Assembly: GCA_964550025.1 (NCBI GenBank)
Contig: CAZJYI010000120.1
Location: forward strand, 1 to 36,727
Origin: CAZJYI01 sp964550025
GTDB lineage: Bacteria; Verrucomicrobiota; Kiritimatiellia; UBA8416; CAYOBW01
Length of the DNA: 36,727 nt
Reading direction: 5' to 3'
Positions within the stretch are counted from its first letter, which is position 1. Each line of letters starts with the position of its first letter. A program made the translations under genes and the position numbers. Positions 15,191 through 22,492 of the stretch are shown piece after piece. The notes under the pieces were generated by a model. The model was not told the DNA's origin. It was given only the letters and a program-made list of their open reading frames with translations, and ran no database searches.

Positions 15191-17200
15191 GTGCGGCTAG
15201 TGCGCGTGGCTCTGGTCGCGGTTTTCGCTGTGGCAGCGGCCTTGACCGGTCTGGCCCAGGGCGAGGAGGCGAGACAAGGTGGCGGGGTTGTTGGCGCAGA
15301 AATAACATCGCTTTTGCGTCTCGTTGCGAAAGAGAGGGCGGCGTTTCGCGTGGTATGCACTCCCGGTGAGGTCCCCCGTGCTTCGAGCGCGCTGCGGGAG
15401 ACTTACGTGGCCCTTGCGGCGTTGCAGCTCGCAAAGGCCCGGGATTACCTCTCAGCTCTGCCTCCGGATGCCGGGCGTGCGGCCCAGGCCGTGCGGGTCG
15501 CCCGTCTCTGCCTCGGCGGTGGGGACAGACCCCGTCCCCCCGGCGGCCTCGCGCCGGGGCGTGTTGTGGAACAGGCCTATTTTGCCCGCAACGACGGTTC
15601 GCCCCAGCCCTATCTCGTGTACGTGCCAACGGGGTATTCGCCTGACAAGAAGTACCCCCTGATGCTGTTTCTGCACGGGTGGGTGCCCGATACCACACGC
15701 ATCAATCCTTGGCTGCCGCCGGACGAGATGGTCGCGCTCGCCGAGCAGCGGAAGGTCTTGCTTGTCGTTCCACATGGCCGCACGAACACGGATTTCCAGT
15801 TCGCTGGTGAGGTCGACGTATTGCGGGTTGTTGCGGAGATGAAGGCATTCTACTCCGTGGACGCGGATCGCGTTTATCTCACGGGAGTCTCGATGGGCGG
15901 CGCCGGCGTCTGGCAGATATCCATGCACTATCCCCATCTGTTTGCCGCGGTGGCGCCCGTCAGCCCGCAGTGCGACTGGTTCAAGTTCTGGCACGAGCAT
16001 TTCAATTATCCTGTACGGTCTGAACTGCCCGGCCACGTGGAGTGGATTCTGGAGATGCACAACCCAATGGATCTTGCCCGCAACCTGTCTGCCGTGCCCT
16101 CATTCAGCCAGCAATCCGCCCACTGCTTTCTTGGTGTGGATCATTGCCGCAAGATGGCCGTGTCCCTGCAGGAGCTCGGCGCCCCGCACAAGTTCTTTGA
16201 GGATCCCAGTACGCTGGGTCACTACATCTACTTCCAGCCGGAGTGCTGGAAGCGGGTCTTTGACGAGATACTGCCGAAGCGCCGCGAACGGGAGCCGAAG
16301 CGAGTACGGTACATCACCTCTTCGCTGCGTTTCCCGCGGGCCTATTGGGCTGAGATCACCGGCTTCGAGAAGTGGGGGTCGCCCGCAACGCTCGATGCCG
16401 AAAACGCGGGAGCGGGACGGTTGGTGCTGAAGACCGACAACGTGGCGGGTGTTTCCCTGTCGCCACCCGCGACGTGGGCGACGGGCGGCGTGTTCTCCGT
16501 GACATGGAACGGCAAGGACCTCGGGCCGCGCAAGCCGAACGCCGGCGGCCGCGTTGCTCTCGGCCGCCCGGGGGTGCGGGAGGGGGGCAAGACGCCCCTG
16601 CGCAAGACGCGGGCTGTGTGCGGACCGGTGTCCGATGTGATGAACTACCCCTTCGTGCTGGTGCGCGGCACGAGCGGCTCAGCGGAAGAAACCGCCGCGC
16701 TGGCGGCCATGGCCGGGAGGTTCGCGAAAGACTGGTACGCCTACGCCGAAGGCCGCGCGACCGTGATCCGTGACACCGAGGTGACCCCGGAGCTCATGCG
16801 GAACCGAAACCTCGTGCTTTTCGGGCTGCCCGAGACCAACGAGCTGGTAGCCAGAATCGCGCCAAAGCTGCCTCTCCGCCTGTCGCGAACGGCCGTGACG
16901 CTGCCGGACGGAAAGTCGTTTCCGGTCGAAGGGACAGGCCTGGTCCTCACGTATCCCAATCCGCTGGCGCCCTACCGCTACGTCCTGGTGTGCCACGGCC
17001 TGCCGTGGGGCGAGGGGCGCAGCCCCAATCACCGTTTCGACCTTCTGCCGGACTTCGCCGTGTACCGGGCAGAGTCCCTGCCCGGCATCGGCATCAACCG
17101 GTATCTCGCGGCAGGGCTGTTTGATGCGAACTGGCAGTACGATCCGGCCCTGACGGACTTTGGGGGAGGGGGACGGACGCAGGAAGGGGACAGACCCTAG
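15191..17200 (+). CDS. Secreted alpha/beta-hydrolase (esterase, PHB-depolymerase-like)
   Basis: A 669-residue exported esterase. With a GTG start at 15191 the protein opens with a clean signal peptide (VRLVRVALVAVFAVAAALTGLAQG). The hydrolase core is at about 125-310: LMLFLHGWVPD (oxyanion region), VVPHGR, and the nucleophile elbow TGVSMGGAG (Ser234); a catalytic His is probably in LGHYIYF. A second, beta-rich half follows. The frame stays open to an ATG at 15011, but that extension is made of GGGTCTGTCCC repeats read as AGSVP and looks non-native; I cannot exclude that it is translated. Another repeat copy encodes GDRPRP inside the gene, and one at 17186-17197 forms the last residues before the TAG stop. 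The methyltransferase gene starts 2 bases later. Confidence 0.85.
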   Translation: MRLVRVALVAVFAVAAALTGLAQGEEARQGGGVVGAEITSLLRLVAKERAAFRVVCTPGEVPRASSALRETYVALAALQLAKARDYLSALPPDAGRAAQAVRVARLCLGGGDRPRPPGGLAPGRVVEQAYFARNDGSPQPYLVYVPTGYSPDKKYPLMLFLHGWVPDTTRINPWLPPDEMVALAEQRKVLLVVPHGRTNTDFQFAGEVDVLRVVAEMKAFYSVDADRVYLTGVSMGGAGVWQISMHYPHLFAAVAPVSPQCDWFKFWHEHFNYPVRSELPGHVEWILEMHNPMDLARNLSAVPSFSQQSAHCFLGVDHCRKMAVSLQELGAPHKFFEDPSTLGHYIYFQPECWKRVFDEILPKRREREPKRVRYITSSLRFPRAYWAEITGFEKWGSPATLDAENAGAGRLVLKTDNVAGVSLSPPATWATGGVFSVTWNGKDLGPRKPNAGGRVALGRPGVREGGKTPLRKTRAVCGPVSDVMNYPFVLVRGTSGSAEETAALAAMAGRFAKDWYAYAEGRATVIRDTEVTPELMRNRNLVLFGLPETNELVARIAPKLPLRLSRTAVTLPDGKSFPVEGTGLVLTYPNPLAPYRYVLVCHGLPWGEGRSPNHRFDLLPDFAVYRAESLPGIGINRYLAAGLFDANWQYDPALTDFGGGGRTQEGDRP

Positions 17201-17202
17201 AC

Positions 17203-17985
17203 GTGTCGACGCCACTCTACTACCGCGACCGCCTGGTGGACCGCTATCGACAGGTCTACGACTGGATTCCGCAAGGGACAGGCAGTGTACTGGACATCGG
17301 GTGCGGCAACGGCGTCTTCACACAGTGGCTGCGGCAGAAGGCTGACTCCGTGACGGGGACAGACCACAATCGGAAACAGCTCGACTACGGGCGCAACGAG
17401 TTTGCCGACGTGGAGTTCGTTCTCTCCGAGGGCGAGGAGCTGCCGTTCGAGAGCGAGACGTTCGACGTGGTCGTCATGACCGAGGTCCTCGAGCACACGA
17501 CCGACGACCGCTCGGCCGCTGTCGAGGCCGCACGCGTCCTCAAACCGGGTGGGTTGCTCATCATCACCGTCCCCAACCGCGGCCCGTTGGCCTTTCTGGA
17601 CGGCGACAACGTGGTCAACCGTCTCGTCTGGATTCTGAGCCGGCTACGCCTTTCGCGCGGGCGGCACGCCGACGGCACACGCCGCACGCTCTACGAGGGA
17701 TTCGAGTTCGTGAAACACCGTCACTACAGCCTCAAAGAGCTGCAGCGCCTGCTGGGCGACGGCTTTGCCCTGGAACAGGTCAGCTACAGAGGGGGTGCGG
17801 TCTGGCCGATGACGTACCTGGTTGAGAAGGTGGCGGAGGTCTTCTTACGAAAGCCGATCGTGGAGACGCGCCACGGCTTCTTGCGGCGGTTGCGGGCGGT
17901 GGATTTCCGCTGCCGGCTGGGACGTTGTTCCTACAATCTGGCCGCGAGGTTCCGCAGAGCTCAGCCTTCTGCCGTTCGCGCGTAG
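17203..17985 (+). CDS. Class I SAM-dependent methyltransferase
   Basis: A 260-residue cytoplasmic methyltransferase of the UbiE/Methyltransf_11 type. Motif I VLDIGCGNG lies at about residues 29-37, motif II around TGTDHN, motif IV FDVVVMTEVLEH, and motif VI VLKPGGLLIITVPN. The C-terminal third (HYSLKELQRLLGDGFALEQVSYRGG) is typical of small-molecule or polysaccharide-lipid methyltransferases; the substrate is not evident. It begins with GTG at 17203, two bases after the esterase stop. A partial GGGACAGACC repeat at 17355-17365 encodes GTDHN in motif II. Its 3' end overlaps the convergent vapC-like gene by 25 bases. Confidence 0.9.
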   Translation: MSTPLYYRDRLVDRYRQVYDWIPQGTGSVLDIGCGNGVFTQWLRQKADSVTGTDHNRKQLDYGRNEFADVEFVLSEGEELPFESETFDVVVMTEVLEHTTDDRSAAVEAARVLKPGGLLIITVPNRGPLAFLDGDNVVNRLVWILSRLRLSRGRHADGTRRTLYEGFEFVKHRHYSLKELQRLLGDGFALEQVSYRGGAVWPMTYLVEKVAEVFLRKPIVETRHGFLRRLRAVDFRCRLGRCSYNLAARFRRAQPSAVRA

Positions 17986-18374
17986 CCGATGACCGTCAGG
18001 CCGGGCACACGTTGGTAGTGCCGGGTGTTGCGAGTGACGACGGGGACATCGTAGGCCAGCGCTGCTGCAGCAATCCACAGGTCATTCGCTCCGATGAGCA
18101 GCCCATTGCGTTGAAGAAAGCGGAACGCCTTTCCGTATTCCCAGTCCACGTCTGCGGTGTGGGACAGAATGCGGAAAGGTGCGACGAATCGCTCCCAGCG
18201 CTCCCTTGTGGCAAGTGACTTTCCCGCAGCCAGTTCGCCCGCAATGGTGTGGGTGATCAACAGCGCATGGTCAGCGTGCCGCCGGAGGAAGTCCGTTGTC
18301 GCGCCGTGCCCACGTCGGCGCTCGCGTTCGAAATCGACCAGGAACGTGGTTTCCAGGATCAATGACTGGTCCAT
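17961..18374 (-). CDS. vapC: PIN-domain toxin (VapC type)
   Basis: A 137-residue PIN-domain protein, expected to be the RNase toxin of a type II toxin-antitoxin pair, cutting RNA with Mg2+. The acidic active-site positions can be followed: LILETTFLVDFE (Glu8 where VapC usually has Asp), AGELAAG (Glu47), GANDLWIAAAAL (Asp98) and TRNTRHY near residue 116, then the closing hydrophobic strand LTVIGY. The Asp-to-Glu change at position 8 is unusual but keeps the charge. It overlaps the antitoxin gene upstream by 16 bases and the convergent methyltransferase gene by 25. Confidence 0.9.
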   Translation of the reverse strand: MDQSLILETTFLVDFERERRRGHGATTDFLRRHADHALLITHTIAGELAAGKSLATRERWERFVAPFRILSHTADVDWEYGKAFRFLQRNGLLIGANDLWIAAAALAYDVPVVTRNTRHYQRVPGLTVIGYARTAEG

Positions 18375-18607
18375 TTGTCCTCAGGGGGGGGCGCGTCGGC
18401 CTTGGCACGATCAATGGAATCGAGTTCTTCCTCGCTGAAAAAGGCGGGCTCGTCCTTCCACCGTTCCAGCAGCTCCGCGGCCGTCACACCTTCCTCGGGC
18501 CATCGGGCTCGCAGAACAACATGACTGAAGGACTCGCCACGGAATCGGCGATGTCTCCTGAGCCGATTATACGCCGCCGTGCTCAACGATATTGTCTTGG
18601 TTGCCAT
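18359..18607 (-). CDS. vapB: VapB-type antitoxin
   Basis: An 82-residue protein of the COG1753 / VAPB_antitox group: an N-terminal ribbon-like MATKTISLSTAAYNRL, then RGESFSHVVLRA, followed by an acidic, Pro-rich tail that would bind the toxin. Expected to neutralise the PIN toxin and repress the shared promoter. The ATG at 18607 is used because it begins the family domain and lies a few bases behind the candidate -10 box; the open frame extends 13 codons upstream across the promoter. Confidence 0.88.
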   Translation of the reverse strand: MATKTISLSTAAYNRLRRHRRFRGESFSHVVLRARWPEEGVTAAELLERWKDEPAFFSEEELDSIDRAKADAPPPEDKWTSH

Positions 18608-18617
18608 CTCGCTGTGT

Positions 18618-18646
18618 ACTATGCATGATGCACAGACGTGAGTCAA
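18618..18646 (-). promoter_or_regulatory. Candidate vapBC promoter with operator-like dyad
   Basis: On the minus strand TTGACT (18641-18646) and CATAGT (18618-18623) are separated by exactly 17 bases, ending 10 bases before the vapB start. A near-perfect dyad TGCATGATGCA (18622-18632) covers the spacer and the -10 box, flanked by CTGTG / CACAG (18612-18616 and 18631-18635). This is where an autorepressing VapB-VapC complex would be expected to bind. Confidence 0.45.
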
Positions 18647-18658
18647 GAAGGAAGCCGT

Positions 18659-19903
18659 CTAGCCCGGTGCCGCAGTTGTCTCACCATCCGTTTCCCGCGC
18701 CATCACGTGTGCGAGGCTGATGAGGATGACGAGGGGGATGCCGATGCCGCGGACCAGTAGCGGGCTCCATATGCTATTGACGGCGAAGGCCAGCATGGCG
18801 GCGGCAAAGCCCAGCAGGGCGCCTCTGCGGAGGCGGTCCGTGGCGTTGAAATAGGCTTTCAGTGCGGTGATGGCGGTGCAGGCCAGCAGGCCGACGAAGC
18901 ACGCGAGGCCGGGAAGGCCTACCGTAGAGGCGAGAACGAGGTAGAGGTTCTGGGAATCGGGTTCCGCCTTTTGCCCGGAAGCGTCGGGCAGCACGCCGTA
19001 GTATTGGCCTACATTGCCCTGGTAGTTCCCGGCCCCGACGCCGAGAAACGGGTTCTCGAGAACCATGATGCCTGCCGCCTGCCACTCCGTGTAGCGCGGG
19101 GAGACCGCGTTTTCGTCGTCGAACAGGCGAATCGACAGCCGCGCGTTTTCGACCGTATCGCGCGGCAGGCGCGGCGAAACGAGGGCGATGAAGACGACCA
19201 GTGCGACGGCCACCGACACAAAGGCGACGCGGCCGCGGGCGGCGGCCGCGAAGACGAATGCCGCCAGGACGGCGATGAACGTACCACCCGCCAGGCAGAC
19301 CAAAAGCCCGAGCAGAACCGCGGCTACCGACACGCCGCGGATCCACCAGTTCTCCGCGTGCAGCAGCAGCGCAAGGAACAGCGGCAGGATGAGGGACAGG
19401 TACCCGCCCAGCACGTTGGCGTTCCCGAATGTGCCCTTCACGGCGAAAGCGGCGTGGTCTGTGTTGAAGTACTGCAGCACGGCCAGGACGACGACGGCCG
19501 CGGCGGTGCCGAGGAATGCGCACAGTACGCGCCGGGAGAGGGCGGGACGGTCCATGGCCGAAGCGAAAAGCAGGTAGGTCGCGATGAAATACTCCGCGAA
19601 CTGGAAAACGTCCTTCAGGGCCGACATGCGGTTGGTGGCGCGTGCCACGGAGAACAGCGCAAGCGCGACGAACAGGATGGCCTGCAGCGGCGGCACGCGC
19701 ACCGACGAAAACCTACGCTTCAGAAGCACATCCACGAACCACAGACCGCAGACCAGGCAGACCAGCGGGTCGGCCAGGCATACGTACGTCTTTTCGGCGA
19801 CCTCGACGGCGTATTGGGTCGGCGAGATGACGACAATGACAACGAGCGCGATCTCGACGACCCGGCCCAGGATGGTGCGTTGAGGCGTTTCAGCGGTGGT
19901 CAT
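18659..19903 (-). CDS. O-antigen ligase / polymerase-like membrane protein (Wzy_C)
   Basis: A 414-residue integral membrane protein with about 11-12 hydrophobic segments. The large periplasmic loop holds the Wzy_C hallmarks ENPFLGVGAGNYQ and DSQNLYLVLASTVGLPGL, seen in O-antigen ligases (WaaL) and polysaccharide polymerases. It would join or polymerise undecaprenyl-linked glycans at the outer face of the inner membrane. It overlaps the upstream carbohydrate-binding gene by 4 bases (19900-19903), so the two are co-translated, and lies in the same direction as a GT4 glycosyltransferase gene. Ligase versus polymerase cannot be decided from sequence. Confidence 0.88.
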   Translation of the reverse strand: MTTAETPQRTILGRVVEIALVVIVVISPTQYAVEVAEKTYVCLADPLVCLVCGLWFVDVLLKRRFSSVRVPPLQAILFVALALFSVARATNRMSALKDVFQFAEYFIATYLLFASAMDRPALSRRVLCAFLGTAAAVVVLAVLQYFNTDHAAFAVKGTFGNANVLGGYLSLILPLFLALLLHAENWWIRGVSVAAVLLGLLVCLAGGTFIAVLAAFVFAAAARGRVAFVSVAVALVVFIALVSPRLPRDTVENARLSIRLFDDENAVSPRYTEWQAAGIMVLENPFLGVGAGNYQGNVGQYYGVLPDASGQKAEPDSQNLYLVLASTVGLPGLACFVGLLACTAITALKAYFNATDRLRRGALLGFAAAMLAFAVNSIWSPLLVRGIGIPLVILISLAHVMARETDGETTAAPG

Positions 19904-20487
19904 TTCTTCTGCTCCGCGGGCTTCTGCGTGACGGTTTCAATGCCGACGGGGACCGTGCCGCGGTCGTCGGTGAGGAAGATCTGGTCGATGCGGACGCCGT
20001 CCTCACGGTTCTTTATTGTCAGCTTGTGGGTGCCTTTGGCGAGTTTGAGCTGTCTGAGCCTGGGGGGGGATTTGACCCAGTGCCAGGATTTGTAGGTGCT
20101 GTCCTGCCCGAACGAGAAGGGCGTGCCGTCATCGATCTGTATGGTCAGCGAGTTGCTGCATTCGTCGCCCCACCACACGCGGCACCAGAGGTAGTACGTT
20201 CCCGAGCTCGGCAGCGTGACGGTCCACGTCGCCTGGCCGGTCGTGACTTCCGGCGGATTGCCTCTGCCCTGGGGGACTTCCACGTAGCGGTCGCCGGAGG
20301 CGTCTTTGACCGGTTGCCATGCGGCACCGGGTTTGGCGGCGCCCGCTTGCGCAACCTGCATGGGGGCTGCGACGGACTCGGCGGATTCGGCTTCGAAGCA
20401 CACAACGCTGTCGGCGAGGGCGGTTGCGCAGAGCCCCGGCAGAATGCACAGGAGGAGGGCGAGACGTCTCGGCGAACGGTGGGCCAT
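19900..20487 (-). CDS. Exported CBM6/35-like carbohydrate-binding protein
   Basis: A 195-residue protein with a signal peptide (RRLALLLCILPGLCATALA, about residues 7-25). The rest is one beta-sandwich domain with the pattern of CBM6/CBM35: VVCFEAESAES at the start, TWTVTLPSSGTYYLWCRVWW, a NSLTIQIDDG strand, WHWVKSP, and the closing KGTHKLTIKNREDGVRIDQIFLTDD. It may bind a polysaccharide made or exported by its neighbours. The ATG at 20487 follows GAGGT at a good distance; the open frame continues 153 codons upstream through intergenic repeats and into the GT4 gene without protein character. The family is inferred by pattern only. Confidence 0.75.
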   Translation of the reverse strand: MAHRSPRRLALLLCILPGLCATALADSVVCFEAESAESVAAPMQVAQAGAAKPGAAWQPVKDASGDRYVEVPQGRGNPPEVTTGQATWTVTLPSSGTYYLWCRVWWGDECSNSLTIQIDDGTPFSFGQDSTYKSWHWVKSPPRLRQLKLAKGTHKLTIKNREDGVRIDQIFLTDDRGTVPVGIETVTQKPAEQKK

Positions 20488-20595
20488 GGGTTCTGTACCT
20501 CGGTGTTGCATTTGGTGCCTTTCGCGTGGTTCGCAATCGACAGGCGGATCAGGCCGGACCTCGTCCGAGAAGGGTACGAGATTCGGGGATCCCCC

Positions 20596-20729
20596 GTAGG
20601 ATGGTGCTCCTGCGCCGTCCCCGTGGCAGGGCGAGGAAGCAGAGAAGAGAGAGTTGTGGCACTTTGTTCCGTTTCTCTCCATTTCCACCTCCGTGCTGCC
20701 TCCATGGACGGCGCGGAGCACCGTCCTAC
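20596..20729. repeat. Inverted pair of REP-like GTAG hairpins
   Basis: Plus copy 20596-20620: GTAG, GATGGTGC, TCC, TGCGCCGTCC. Minus copy 20706-20729: GTAG, GACGGTGC, TCC, GCGCCGTCC. The minus copy folds into a 9-bp stem with one G-T pair and a TCC loop. Both sit in the 283-base gap between the carbohydrate-binding gene and the GT4 gene (20488-20770), which otherwise holds nothing recognisable. The orientation (foot-out on both sides) is the same as in the pair at 4618-4699. Confidence 0.6.
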
Positions 20730-20770
20730 TTCGCGTTTGCACTCGCAGTCCCTTTTCGGACGGGATCAAG

Positions 20771-21937
20771 CTAGTCATCCATTGGGGAGTTTTCAAGTGC
20801 GGTCTGGTAGATCCCTTCGACTTTCTCAACCATGTCGCTGAGCAGGAATCGTTTTGAAACGGTGTCCCGGGCTTTGGCACCGAGTGCCTCCCGCGTCTCG
20901 GGTTCGTCGAGCGTGCGGACAATGGCTCGGGCCAGTGCCTCCGCATCGCGCGGGGGGACCAGTAGGCCGGAGGCGCCGTCGGCTACAGCCTCTTCCATGC
21001 CGCCGACGCGGGTGGCGACGACACACAGTCCGTGGCTCATCGCTTCCAGGAGCGCGTACGGCAGGCCTTCCCACAGTGACGGCATCACGAAGACATCGAT
21101 CGCGTTGTAGAAGGGGTCCAGATCGTCGCGCTGATCCGCGAACAGGACGTTGTCCTGCAGCCCCAGGTGTTTCACCAGGGCCCTTTCCGAAGCACGTGAT
21201 CTGCCGCTCCCGACGATAACGAACACGGTGTTGTTGCACTGTTCCGCCACGAGGGCGGCGGCCCGGATGAGGTACTCGTGCCCCTTTTGGCGCGTGCATC
21301 GTCCTGCCGTTCCAACAACGCGCGTACCATCCGGTATTCCGAGCTCGCCCCGCAGACCGCCGTTCCCGGTGGGGGGCGGTGCGTCTCCGGGCGGGACGAC
21401 AACCCCGTTTTCGATGAGTCGCAGCTTCTCTTCGCCCAGAAGCCCCAGGCTCTCCGCGGCCTTTCTCTCCTCGCGCGAGATGCAGATAAGCATGTCTGTC
21501 CAGCGCGCCGCCAGCCTTTCCAGGGACAGGTACAAGCGCTTTAGCAGCGGGTGGGTCATCATCTGGAAGGGGAACACGTGCGGCGTATGAACAACGAACG
21601 GCGTCTCCACGGTGGAGGCTGCGAGCCTGCCGAGGAAACCGGCTTTTGAACTGTGCGTGTGCACGACGTCGTAGCCCTGCTTGAGAATGGTGCGAATCCT
21701 GAAGAACGCGATCAGGTCGGCCAGCGGACGGATGGCGCGGTACATCTGCACAATCGACACCTTCACGCCCTTCGCTCGCATCAGTTCGATGTCCCGCACG
21801 AAGGAGGGGTCGCGTCGTGTCGAGCAGATGACCGACACGTCGTAGCGCGAAGGATCCAGGTGTGTCACCAAGTCGACCAGGTGGCGTCGCGTTCCGCCCG
21901 TCGTCGCTTCCAGAATGTGCAGGACTTTTGCTTTCAT
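20771..21937 (-). CDS. Glycosyltransferase family 4
   Basis: A 388-residue GT-B fold retaining glycosyltransferase, probably acting on a nucleotide sugar at the cytoplasmic membrane face during surface polysaccharide synthesis. The N-terminal domain begins KAKVLHILEATTGGTRRHLVDLV (glycine-rich acceptor loop) and has VVHTHSSKAGFLGRLAA. The C-terminal donor domain has GRCTRQKGHEYLIRAA, then the E-x7-E type motif in PSLWEGLPYALLEAMSHG and VGGMEEAVADGASGLLVPP. The start at 21937 begins the Rossmann strand; the frame is open 23 codons further without similarity. It precedes the CBM-like and Wzy_C genes on the same strand. Confidence 0.92.
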   Translation of the reverse strand: MKAKVLHILEATTGGTRRHLVDLVTHLDPSRYDVSVICSTRRDPSFVRDIELMRAKGVKVSIVQMYRAIRPLADLIAFFRIRTILKQGYDVVHTHSSKAGFLGRLAASTVETPFVVHTPHVFPFQMMTHPLLKRLYLSLERLAARWTDMLICISREERKAAESLGLLGEEKLRLIENGVVVPPGDAPPPTGNGGLRGELGIPDGTRVVGTAGRCTRQKGHEYLIRAAALVAEQCNNTVFVIVGSGRSRASERALVKHLGLQDNVLFADQRDDLDPFYNAIDVFVMPSLWEGLPYALLEAMSHGLCVVATRVGGMEEAVADGASGLLVPPRDAEALARAIVRTLDEPETREALGAKARDTVSKRFLLSDMVEKVEGIYQTALENSPMDD

Positions 21938-22103
21938 GGTGGTGGGACACGCCAACTCGCGGAGCGGCGCGTCGTGTCCGGGAGACGCCGGACGGATCAA
22001 TGGCACCGTATCGCATTTGCCCCTGCAGGTAAAGGACAGGACGGCCCTTGCGGCCCCCTGTTAGTCGATCAAGTCAACGATTGGCGAGAGGGATCAGGGG
22101 GTC

Positions 22104-22169
22104 GGAACGCTTGGCGCGTTCCGCTACATGGTATGCGCAAAGGAAGTAGCGGAAGGTGCCAAGTCTTCC
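22104..22169. repeat. Inverted pair of REP-like GTAG hairpins
   Basis: Minus copy 22104-22127: GTAGC, GGAACGC, loop GCCAA, GCGTTCC. Plus copy 22146-22169: GTAGC, GGAAGGT, loop GCCAA, GTCTTCC. The C-G pair of the first stem is G-C in the second, and the inner pairs become G-T wobbles, so the fold is kept. The loop sequence is identical. Here the two GTAG feet face each other, unlike the foot-out pairs at 4618-4699 and 20596-20729. Confidence 0.65.
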
Positions 22170-22205
22170 GCCTCTCTCGGGGACCTGACCACTCGTCTCG
22201 CCCCG

Positions 22206-22331
22206 CTACACGGCGTCAAGGGCCTGCTTGAGGTCATCGACCAGGCGGTCGGGGGATTCGAGGCTGGCCGAGAAGCGCACGGTGTGCGTGTTTACATCGA
22301 AAATCGTCCGGCGTTCCTCGGGCAGGTCACC
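22206..22331 (-). pseudogene. C-terminal remnant of a Cys/Met-metabolism PLP enzyme
   Basis: A 41-codon frame with no start codon, opened just after two in-frame TGA codons and closed by TAG. It reads GDLPEERRTIFD, then VRFSASLESPDRLVDDL and KQALDAV, which matches the C-terminal end of cystathionine gamma-synthase / O-acetylhomoserine sulfhydrylase-type enzymes (the family ends in an R-x-S-x-G-x-E-x-x-x-D-L-x-x-D-L-x-Q-A-L pattern). The rest of the gene is absent, and no other phase upstream continues it. It lies 36 bases from a GTAG hairpin pair, so a repeat-associated deletion is possible. Confidence 0.6.
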
Positions 22332-22492
22332 TCATCATTCGGATTCCTGTCCGTTCAGGTTATGGCAAAACCGTGAGCGGCGACAAGCGCATATGCGGTA
22401 GTGCCACACGTTGAAAGGTGTTGAAACTCCCGAGCTGTATGTTGTAAGCGTATCCATCCCGACAAACCCACTTTGACCAGGAGAAGACGCCG

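Larger units (their letters stand above)
21938..22492. other. Intergenic region with REP-like pair and gene remnant
   Basis: 555 bases between the divergently transcribed GT4 and pgi genes. It contains an inverted pair of GTAG hairpins (22104-22169) and, next to it, the C-terminal remnant of a PLP enzyme (22206-22331, minus). The last 100 bases should include the pgi promoter; a 10-bp direct repeat beginning GTTGAAA (22410-22430) lies there, but no well-spaced -35/-10 pair is evident. Confidence 0.6.

Noticed and set aside
20488..20946. 153-codon N-terminal extension of the CBM-like protein
   Set aside because: Passes through a hairpin pair and into the GT4 gene; the signal peptide and ribosome site mark the start at 20487.
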